Positions 16,751 to 23,264 of a DNA stretch of 64,000 nt are shown here, piece by piece. Both the position numbers and the translations under genes were made by a program. A model generated the notes under the pieces. It worked only from the letters and a program-made list of their open reading frames with translations, had not been told where the DNA came from and did no database searches. This DNA is from UBA11475 sp045655805 (lineage in GTDB: Bacteria; Bacillota; Clostridia; Christensenellales; Borkfalkiaceae), in contig JAZOPZ010000013.1 of the NCBI GenBank assembly GCA_045655805.1, positions 124,001 to 188,000 on the forward strand, read 5' to 3'. Every line of letters starts with the position of its first letter. Position 1 is the stretch's first letter.

Positions 16751-18614
16751 ATTAAAGAGTGTTGCCGAACTTCGCGCTTTAAGAGATAAATGTGCGAAAG
16801 AACTCAATGCACAAGAAAGAAAAATTCTCATTTGTGCAGGTACCGGCTGTATAGCAGGTGGTTCTTTAAATATTTATAAAAAGTTTATCGAACTTTGTGA
16901 AAACCGTGGTTTAAAAGTTCAAGTTTCACTTGCCGACCACGTTGAACATCCAGTTGGCGTTAAAAAGACTGGATGTAATGGTTTTTGTGAATTAGGCCCT
17001 TTAGTAAGGGTTGAGCCTGAAGGTTGGCTTTATACTAAGGTAAAGGTTGACGATTGTGAAGAAATTATCGATAAATCAATCGTGAACGGTGAACTTATAG
17101 AAAGACTTATTTACGAACAAAATTCGGCTTATGCAAAGCAAGAAGAAATTCCTTTCTATAAAAAACAAACTAGAATAGTTTTTGAAAATTGTGGGCATAT
17201 TGATTCTGAAGATATTGGTGAATACCTTGCAAAGGGTGGTGGTGTAGCACTTGAAAAAGCACTTTCACAAAGCGGTATTTCAATTATCAACGAAATTAGT
17301 GAATCAGGTTTGCGTGGCCGTGGCGGTGGTGGTTTCCCTGCTGGTAGAAAGTGGGCGCAAGTTGCATCACAAAAGAATTTCCCTAAATATATCGTATGTA
17401 ACGGGGACGAAGGTGACCCAGGCGCGTTTATGGACCGTTCCGTAATGGAAGGTAACCCACACGCTATGCTTGAAGGTATGTTGGTTGCAGGGCTTGCAAC
17501 GGGCGCTACCGAAGGCTATATTTACGTGCGTGCAGAATATCCACTTGCAGTTGCTAGACTTAAAAAAGCAATTGAACAAGCAACTGAATTAGGTCTTTTA
17601 GGTGAAGATATTTTAGGTAGTGGAAACACGTTTAACTTGCATATTAACCAAGGTGCAGGTGCTTTCGTTTGTGGTGAAGGCTCAGCACTCACCGCGTCAA
17701 TCGAAGGTAAGCGCGGTATGCCTAGAACTAAACCTCCAAGAACAGTTGAACACGGTTTATTTGATAAACCTACCGTTCTTAATAACGTTGAAACTTTCGC
17801 AAACGTACCACTTATTATTGCAAACGGTGCAGAGTGGTTCAAAACTATGGGTACTGAAAAGAGTACTGGTACTAAAGCGTTCGCTCTCACCGGTAACGTT
17901 AAAAATACAGGTCTTATTGAAGTACCTATGGGCACTACTTTAAGAGAAATTATCTTTGATATCGGTGGTGGTATTCGTGGTGACGGTAAATTTAAAGCCG
18001 TACAAATCGGTGGTCCATCAGGTGGCTGTCTTACTGAAGAACATCTTGATTTACCACTTGACTTTGATAGTTTAAAAGGCGTTGGTGCAATTATAGGTTC
18101 GGGTGGTCTCGTTGTAATGGACGATAAAACCTGTATGGTTGAAGTTGCTAGATTCTTTATGAACTTCACCCAAAACGAATCTTGTGGTAAGTGCGTTCCT
18201 TGTCGTGAAGGCACGAAGCGTATGCTTGAAATTTTAGAAAGAATAGTTGACGGTCAAGGTAAGGACGGCGATATCGAAATGCTTGAAGAATTAGGTAACA
18301 CCGTAACTGCTGCAGCGCTCTGTGGTTTAGGTAAAACGGCAGCAGGTCCTGTCCTTTCTACCATCAAAAACTTCCGTTCTGAATACGAAGCGCACATCTA
18401 CGATAAGAAGTGCCCTGCAGGCGCATGTCAAAAACTTAAATCAATCGTTATTGACCCTGAACTTTGTAAGGGTTGCAGTAAGTGTGCAAGGAATTGTCCT
18501 GTTAACGCTATTTCGGGCGAAATTAAAAAGCCTTTCACTATTGACCAAAGCAAGTGTATTAAGTGTGGCGCTTGTCTTTCTAACTGTCCGTTTAAGGCGA
18601 TAAAGGAGGTATAG
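16743..18614 (+). CDS. hydB: HydB, NuoF-like FMN/NADH subunit of bifurcating hydrogenase
   Basis: The 623-residue protein is colinear with HydB of electron-bifurcating hydrogenases. It has an N-terminal thioredoxin-like 2Fe-2S domain (CAGTGCIAGGS near residue 31, CNGFCELGP near 78), the FMN/NADH region (GRGGGGFPAGRKW near 190, GDEGDPGAFMDRSVMEGNP near 221) and the [4Fe-4S] site ESCGKCVPCREGTKRM near 480. Two C-terminal ferredoxin motifs follow (CKGCSKCARNCP near 575 and CIKCGACLSNCP near 604). It binds NADH and FMN and passes electrons to HydA and ferredoxin. AAGGAGG precedes the ATG. Its length is typical, with no damage seen. Confidence 0.94.
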   Translation: MAKLKSVAELRALRDKCAKELNAQERKILICAGTGCIAGGSLNIYKKFIELCENRGLKVQVSLADHVEHPVGVKKTGCNGFCELGPLVRVEPEGWLYTKVKVDDCEEIIDKSIVNGELIERLIYEQNSAYAKQEEIPFYKKQTRIVFENCGHIDSEDIGEYLAKGGGVALEKALSQSGISIINEISESGLRGRGGGGFPAGRKWAQVASQKNFPKYIVCNGDEGDPGAFMDRSVMEGNPHAMLEGMLVAGLATGATEGYIYVRAEYPLAVARLKKAIEQATELGLLGEDILGSGNTFNLHINQGAGAFVCGEGSALTASIEGKRGMPRTKPPRTVEHGLFDKPTVLNNVETFANVPLIIANGAEWFKTMGTEKSTGTKAFALTGNVKNTGLIEVPMGTTLREIIFDIGGGIRGDGKFKAVQIGGPSGGCLTEEHLDLPLDFDSLKGVGAIIGSGGLVVMDDKTCMVEVARFFMNFTQNESCGKCVPCREGTKRMLEILERIVDGQGKDGDIEMLEELGNTVTAAALCGLGKTAAGPVLSTIKNFRSEYEAHIYDKKCPAGACQKLKSIVIDPELCKGCSKCARNCPVNAISGEIKKPFTIDQSKCIKCGACLSNCPFKAIKEV

Positions 18615-18615
18615 T

Positions 18616-20286
18616 ATGGATAAAAAAGTAATGTATATCGACGGTATCGAAGTTGAAATCAACGGCGAAAGAAACGTTTTAGAAGTAGCAAGAAAAATCG
18701 GTATTGATATTCCTGCATTTTGTTATGACCCTGAACTTTCAATTTACGGCGCTTGCCGTATGTGTATTGTAGAAGACGACCGTGGCCGTATTGAAGCGTC
18801 GTGTTCTATGCAACCTAGGGAAGGTATGGTTATTAAAACCAACACTCCTGCACTTAGAAAGCACAGAAAAATGGTGCTTGAACTCTTACTTGCAAACCAT
18901 TGCAGAGATTGTACTACTTGCTTAAAGTCGGGTGATTGCAGACTTCAAAAGTTTGCAGTTAGATATAAGTTAGAAGATATTCGTTTCCCTAATTATTCTT
19001 GCTCACTTGAAAAAGATAAGTCGTCAGACTGTATCGTTCGTCAACCAAACAAATGTATTCTTTGTGGTAAGTGCGTAAGAATGTGTGAAGAAGTTCAAAA
19101 CGTAGGCGCTATTCACTACGCTCACCGTGGTGCTGAAATGTCTATTTCAACTTCTTTCGACGGCAAAATTGCTGATTCGCCTTGCGTTGGCTGTGGTCAA
19201 TGTTCAATCGTTTGTCCTACCGGCGCAATCGTAGTTAAGGACGACGCTGATAAGGTTTTAGATGCTATCGGCGATAAGGATACTTTCGTTTCAGTTCAAA
19301 TTGCACCTGCAGTTAGGGTAGCACTCGGTAAAGAATTCGGCATTAAAGAAGGCGAAAATTTAATGGGCAAACTCGTAACTGCTCTTAAAGAAATCGGCTT
19401 TGATAAAGTTTACGATACTTCACTCGCAGCAGATATGACTGTCGTTGAAGAGGCTAACGAATTTATCGGTAGATTATCGGGCGAAGGCAAACTTCCTATG
19501 TTTACTTCTTGCTGTCCTGCTTGGATTCGTTTTGCTGAAACTAAATATCCTGAACTTTTGAAGAATATTTCTACCTGTAAATCACCTATGCAAATGTTTG
19601 CACCTGTAATTAAGGAAGAATATAAGGGTGAAAAGAAACATATTCACGTTGCTATTATGCCTTGTACTGCTAAAAAGTATGAAGCAAGACGTGATGAATT
19701 CGTAGACGAAAACGGCAATTCTTACGTTGATTACGTTCTTTCTACTAGAGAAATCGTTAGAATGATTAAAGAACAAGGTATTCGCCTTGAAGAAACGGTT
19801 TCTTCAGCAATTGATAATCCGTTTGAAGAAATTACCGGCGCAGGCGTTATTTTCGGCGTAACGGGTGGCGTTACAGAAGCCGTTTTAAGATACGTTGCAG
19901 GTTATACCCACGCTGGTTACACCGACGTTCGTGGTCTTGAAGGCGTTAAGGAAACTTCAATCAAAGTTGACGGTGGTGAAGTTAAGATTGCAGTTGTAAG
20001 CGGTCTTAAAAACGCATCTGATTTAATTGATAAGATTAAAGCAGGTGAAGTTTACTACGACCTTGTTGAAGTTATGTCTTGCCCAGGCGGTTGTATCAAT
20101 GGTGGTGGTCAACCTGTTGGCGATAGAAACGCTAAACTTATGCGTGCAGCAGGTCTTTACAATGCTGATAATCAAGAGGCTAAAAAGGCATCTCAAGATA
20201 ATACTTTGGTTAAGAAGATTCTTGCTGATATGGGCGAAGAAAAACGTCATAAACTTTTACACGTTCACTATAAAGCCAAAAAGTAA
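18616..20286 (+). CDS. hydA: HydA, catalytic [FeFe] hydrogenase subunit (group A3, bifurcating)
   Basis: The 556-residue protein begins with a [2Fe-2S] ferredoxin domain (CYDPELSIYGACRMC near residue 35). Next come a His-Cys cluster region (HCRDCTTCLKSGDC near 95) and two [4Fe-4S] sites (CILCGKCVRMC near 144, CVGCGQCSIVCP near 192). The H-domain follows: TSCCPAW near 296, MPCTAKKYE near 348 and VMSCPGGCINGGGQP near 490. It oxidises or evolves H2 with NADH and ferredoxin as joint partners. In the third loop a Ser replaces the common Ala before the cluster Cys. The HydC-HydB-HydA order and the shared operon make the assignment firm. A terminator follows immediately. Confidence 0.94.
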   Translation: MDKKVMYIDGIEVEINGERNVLEVARKIGIDIPAFCYDPELSIYGACRMCIVEDDRGRIEASCSMQPREGMVIKTNTPALRKHRKMVLELLLANHCRDCTTCLKSGDCRLQKFAVRYKLEDIRFPNYSCSLEKDKSSDCIVRQPNKCILCGKCVRMCEEVQNVGAIHYAHRGAEMSISTSFDGKIADSPCVGCGQCSIVCPTGAIVVKDDADKVLDAIGDKDTFVSVQIAPAVRVALGKEFGIKEGENLMGKLVTALKEIGFDKVYDTSLAADMTVVEEANEFIGRLSGEGKLPMFTSCCPAWIRFAETKYPELLKNISTCKSPMQMFAPVIKEEYKGEKKHIHVAIMPCTAKKYEARRDEFVDENGNSYVDYVLSTREIVRMIKEQGIRLEETVSSAIDNPFEEITGAGVIFGVTGGVTEAVLRYVAGYTHAGYTDVRGLEGVKETSIKVDGGEVKIAVVSGLKNASDLIDKIKAGEVYYDLVEVMSCPGGCINGGGQPVGDRNAKLMRAAGLYNADNQEAKKASQDNTLVKKILADMGEEKRHKLLHVHYKAKK

Positions 20287-20296
20287 TCAAATAAAA

Positions 20297-20325
20297 AACG
20301 CAAGGCATTGCCTTGCGCTTTTTGT
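20297..20325 (+). terminator. Intrinsic terminator of the hydrogenase operon
   Basis: CGCAAGGC (20299-20306), ATT and GCCTTGCG (20310-20317) form a strong hairpin followed by a T-run. Confidence 0.88.
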
Positions 20326-20340
20326 TAAAAATTTGCAATA

Positions 20341-20368
20341 AAAAACACGGCAATGCCGTGTTTTTTTG
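20341..20368 (-). terminator. Bidirectional terminator between hydA and the lipoprotein gene
   Basis: ACACGGC, AAT and GCCGTGT (20345-20361) with A-run and T-run flanks form a terminator usable by the minus-strand lipoprotein gene ending at 20375. Confidence 0.8.
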
Positions 20369-20374
20369 TTTTAA

Positions 20375-20761
20375 TTATTGGTTTTTAGTGAAAACTTGAA
20401 CAAAACCATCTTCTGTATAAGTTAAAGCATTTTCAGAAATAGCAAGCGTTACGGAATATGCAGATTCACCTTCACCAAAAGAAAGGGTAATATTACTACC
20501 GTCTTTAGCCCAAGTGCCAGTTTCAACGTCGCTATCAGTACCATCAGTTTCAGTCATAACAACGGTGTTATCAGCCTTAATTTCGATAAGGTATGAAACG
20601 TCTTCTGGCATTGGAACTGGTTCGCCGTCATTGGTTGCTGAAGTTAAAGTGTAAACACCAACTACAGGGTCTACGTCATTGTCGTCTTTGTTACAAGCAA
20701 CGAGTGATACGCAGGTGAGCATAAGTGCTACTGCAAGTACGATTGATAAAAATTTTTTCAT
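20375..20761 (-). CDS. Small lipoprotein, lipocalin-like strand pattern
   Basis: The 128-residue protein starts with a type II signal peptide, MKKFLSIVLAVALMLTCVSL then VAC, so it is predicted to be lipid-anchored at Cys near residue 23. The mature part is acidic and rich in beta-strand patterns (GVYTLTSATNDG, GTWAKDGSNITLSFGEG), as in small lipocalin-like lipoproteins. Function is unknown. The ATG at 20761 follows AGGAGATG. Its promoter is bracketed by two identical inverted repeats, shared with the divergent XRE regulator gene at 20881, so it is probably a target of that regulator. Confidence 0.72.
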   Translation of the reverse strand: MKKFLSIVLAVALMLTCVSLVACNKDDNDVDPVVGVYTLTSATNDGEPVPMPEDVSYLIEIKADNTVVMTETDGTDSDVETGTWAKDGSNITLSFGEGESAYSVTLAISENALTYTEDGFVQVFTKNQ

Positions 20762-20785
20762 AATACATCTCCTAAAAAAAAAGTT

Positions 20786-20841
20786 TAGTCTTTTTAAGAC
20801 TATTTTAATTATACGCCTTAAAAATAGTCTTGTCAAGACTA
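20786..20841 (-). promoter_or_regulatory. Lipoprotein promoter with two identical operators
   Basis: On the minus strand TTGACA (20831-20836), a 17-base spacer and TATAAT (20808-20813) form a near-perfect promoter. Two 17-bp inverted repeats with the same half-sites, TAGTCTT and AAGACTA, lie at 20786-20802 (spacer TTT, just downstream of the -10) and 20825-20841 (spacer GTC, over the -35). Their centres are 39 bp apart. The arrangement suggests repression by a dimeric HTH protein, most simply the divergent XRE gene. Confidence 0.78.
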
Positions 20842-20868
20842 ATTATAAAAAAATATTCTTTTTGCGAC

Positions 20869-20880
20869 TATAATGTATAT
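20869..20880 (+). promoter_or_regulatory. -10 box abutting the XRE regulator start
   Basis: TATAAT (20869-20874) is followed after GTATAT by the ATG at 20881. No ribosome site is present, so the message is probably leaderless. The -35 region (about 20846-20851) is poor and A-rich, next to the operator that ends at 20841. Confidence 0.6.
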
Positions 20881-21090
20881 ATGAAAACCAAGATAGATAA
20901 AGTGATTAAAGAATTAAGATTAGATGCAAAATTGACGCAAACTGACCTTGCTAAAAGATGTAGTGTTAAACAATCTTGTGTTAGCAAATGGGAGCGTGGC
21001 GAGACTTTTCCCGATGCTGAAACTATAGTTTTGCTAACGGAAATTTTTAAGGTTTCATCTGATTATTTGTTAGGAATAGTTGATTTTTAA
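20881..21090 (+). CDS. XRE-family HTH transcriptional regulator
   Basis: This 69-residue protein is a single Cro/CI-type helix-turn-helix domain: LTQTDLAKRCSVKQSCVSKWERGETFPDAETIVLL covers helices 2 to 4 and is followed by FKVSSDYLLGIVDF. It has no effector domain. It is divergent from a small lipoprotein gene across a double operator, which suggests it represses that promoter and perhaps its own. The ATG at 20881 is chosen because the HTH family starts there and a -10 box directly precedes it. Confidence 0.85.
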   Translation: MKTKIDKVIKELRLDAKLTQTDLAKRCSVKQSCVSKWERGETFPDAETIVLLTEIFKVSSDYLLGIVDF

Positions 21091-21244
21091 GTTTTAGATA
21101 AAGCGTAATTGCTTTATCTTTTTTTTGCATAAAATTTTAACTTTTATAATATGTTTATTATGTGGTTTATGTGATTTCAAAATCGTGTAAAATCGACAAA
21201 TTACGATTTAATAGGCTAATTTATTTAATTTTGGGGGGAGTATA

Positions 21245-21997
21245 ATGAAAATCGTAGTCTTTAATAAAAAGATTTTATTGCTAATTTTATTACTTTTAGT
21301 CGTAGTCATATGTTCACCTATTGTGATAAGTTCAACAGGGGTTATGGCAAAAGAGAAAAAATCTTTACCTATTTACGCCGTCACAACTGATAAAAAGCAA
21401 GTTGCATTGACTTTTGACTGCGCTTGGGGCGTTGAGTATACTGACGAACTTTTGTCCATTATGCAGTCGGAAAGCGTTAAAAGTACCTTTTTTACAGTTC
21501 AGTTTTGGGCGGAAAAATACCCCGATTATCTTAAAAAGATATCAGACTACGGGCACGAAATTGGCACGCACTCTGCAACGCACTCACATATGAGTAAGTT
21601 GTCGGAAAGTCAAATTATTAAAGAATTAGAGACTTCTTCTAACGCTATAACCACTGTAACGGGCAAAAAAGTAGACCTTTTTAGAGCGCCTTTTGGTGAT
21701 TATAATAATAAACTGATTGAAACTTCAAAAAATTGCGGGTATTACACAATTCAATGGGACGTTGATAGTTTGGACTGGAAAAATTTATCTAGTGAAGATA
21801 TTACCACACGCGTTCTAAAGGGGGTAAAAAACGGTTCAATCGTATTATTCCATAACAACGGGTTATATACAGCAAAGGCGCTACCGTCGATTATAAAGGC
21901 GTTAAAGGCGCAGGGGTATGAGTTTGTTACCGTTGGCGAACTGATTTACAGAGAAAACTTTTCAATAGACACAAACGGCAGACAATTTCTGTTGTGA
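21245..21997 (+). CDS. PdaB-like polysaccharide deacetylase
   Basis: The 250-residue protein has an N-terminal signal/anchor helix (residues 9-28) and a NodB-homology domain. Metal-binding and catalytic motifs are visible: TFDCAWG near residue 59, HSATHSH near 101, RAPFGDYN near 145 and LFHNN near 200. The segment YYTIQWDVDSLDW is typical of PdaB and related sporulation or cell-wall deacetylases. It probably removes acetyl groups from peptidoglycan sugars outside the membrane. In the first motif the usual second Asp is Cys (TFDCAW), as seen in PdaB-type proteins with TFDAAW. GGGGGGAG precedes the ATG. The spacing to the next gene is 22 bases. Confidence 0.85.
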   Translation: MKIVVFNKKILLLILLLLVVVICSPIVISSTGVMAKEKKSLPIYAVTTDKKQVALTFDCAWGVEYTDELLSIMQSESVKSTFFTVQFWAEKYPDYLKKISDYGHEIGTHSATHSHMSKLSESQIIKELETSSNAITTVTGKKVDLFRAPFGDYNNKLIETSKNCGYYTIQWDVDSLDWKNLSSEDITTRVLKGVKNGSIVLFHNNGLYTAKALPSIIKALKAQGYEFVTVGELIYRENFSIDTNGRQFLL

Positions 21998-22019
21998 AAA
22001 ACTTAAGCAAGGAGCAATT

Positions 22020-22727
22020 ATGAATTATCTTACGGAAAAAAACAACAAAGTTTACTTAAGCGGAGAAATCGTTACAAAAGCAGAATTTTCACACGAAGTA
22101 TACGGCGAAAGTTTCTTTGAAATGAGCGTGCTTGTTAAAAGACTTTCGGGGCAAGCCGATATTTTACCTATTACGATATCGGAAAGACTTATGACGGATA
22201 AGCAACTGACCGTTGGTTCAAAAATTAACGCTTTGGGGCAGTTTAGAAGTTATAATAAATTAGTTGGTGGTAAGTCAAAATTGATGTTAACCGTGTTCAT
22301 TAGGGAACTTTTACCTGATAGCGACGGTTATAAAAATCCTAACAATATAGTTTTATGTGGGTATATTTGTAAGCCACCGGTTTATAGAACTACACCTTTT
22401 AATCGTGAAATAGCCGATCTTTTAATTGCCGTTAATAGGTCGTATAATAAATCCGACTATATTCCTTGTATTGCTTGGGGTAGAAACGCTAGGTTTGTTA
22501 AAAACCTTGAAGTAGGCGAAAAAATTGCGCTCTCTGGTAGAATTCAATCGAGAGAATATCAAAAAAAGTTGTCGGAAAGCGATATAAAAATTATGACGGC
22601 TTACGAAGTTTCGATTTCAAAACTCTCTGCAATGGATAGCGCTGAAAGTTTTGACCTTGACGCTGAATTTGACGGTGGGCTTTTGCTCGGTGAGAGCGCA
22701 TCTTGCGATTACGGCGCTATGGTTTAA
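22020..22727 (+). CDS. SSB-like protein with two OB-fold regions
   Basis: The 235-residue protein has two regions with OB-fold patterns. Residues 8-105 (VYLSGEIVTKAEFSHEVYGESFFEMSV) and 110-200 (NNIVLCGYICKPPVYRTTP, then ADLLIAVNRSY and YIPCIAWGRNARFV) both follow the single-stranded DNA-binding protein layout. The acidic DDD/EDDIPF tail of housekeeping SSB is absent. Clostridia often carry this two-domain variant next to other genes; its exact job is unknown to me. AAGGAG precedes the ATG, and a terminator follows. Confidence 0.72.
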   Translation: MNYLTEKNNKVYLSGEIVTKAEFSHEVYGESFFEMSVLVKRLSGQADILPITISERLMTDKQLTVGSKINALGQFRSYNKLVGGKSKLMLTVFIRELLPDSDGYKNPNNIVLCGYICKPPVYRTTPFNREIADLLIAVNRSYNKSDYIPCIAWGRNARFVKNLEVGEKIALSGRIQSREYQKKLSESDIKIMTAYEVSISKLSAMDSAESFDLDAEFDGGLLLGESASCDYGAMV

Positions 22728-22747
22728 TAAAAATTTGTAAAATAAAA

Positions 22748-22776
22748 ACACCCCCACGGTTGTGGGGGTGTTTTTT
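22748..22776 (+). terminator. Intrinsic terminator
   Basis: ACACCCCCAC (22748-22757), GGTT and GTGGGGGTGT (22762-22771) followed by T's form a very GC-rich hairpin at the end of the SSB-like gene. Confidence 0.9.
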
Positions 22777-22794
22777 GTGTTGATTTTTTAGATA

Positions 22795-23184
22795 TTAGTC
22801 GATTGCTTTAATGCCTTGTTCGTTACCAGCGTAAACGATTTTGCCTGAACGTTTAACTTCAATGCTATCATCGTCGTCATTATCTGATAAATCGTCTAAC
22901 CTTTCTTCAAGCGCTTTTGCTGCAGTTTTATCTGAACAGTAGTATATAACTACGACAGAACCGTTATTTTCAGCGTTAATGATTGCCTCAATAGAGCCTC
23001 TTTCAAGACGGTAAGTAACTTCTTCAGCAGTGAGTGAAATTACGTCGTCGCGAAGAACTACGTTATAGTTAGCCTTTTCAAGTTTTTCAACTGCCTTTTC
23101 AGGATTTTTTGGTACGCAAGCGGTAAAAACCAAGCAAGTCATAGTGAGCGCAAGCGCTAATGCTAATGATAAAATTTTTTTCAT
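22795..23184 (-). CDS. Small lipoprotein of unknown function
   Basis: This 129-residue protein has a lipoprotein signal peptide (MKKILSLALALALTMTCLVF then TAC, Cys near residue 23) followed by an acidic mature domain with pattern EKAVEKLEKANYNVVLRDD, SVVVIYYCSDKTAAKALEERL and a DNDDDD stretch. It looks like a small alpha/beta surface protein; no family recognised. AAAAGGAG precedes the ATG. No operon partner is evident. Confidence 0.7.
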   Translation of the reverse strand: MKKILSLALALALTMTCLVFTACVPKNPEKAVEKLEKANYNVVLRDDVISLTAEEVTYRLERGSIEAIINAENNGSVVVIYYCSDKTAAKALEERLDDLSDNDDDDSIEVKRSGKIVYAGNEQGIKAID

Positions 23185-23264
23185 ATTAAAATCTCCTTTT
23201 ATTTTAGGCTTTCTGCCTTTTTTTTATTTTATAGCAAAAAATTTGTTTTGTCAATAGGCAATTT

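Noticed and set aside
17522..18214. A 230-codon open frame on the minus strand
   Set aside because: It lies entirely antisense to hydB, is rich in Pro and Ser as expected of a shadow frame, and has no ribosome site.
16271..18614. Complex I (nuoEF) remnant
   Set aside because: The genes are followed by an intact hydrogenase HydA and form the standard HydCBA trio.
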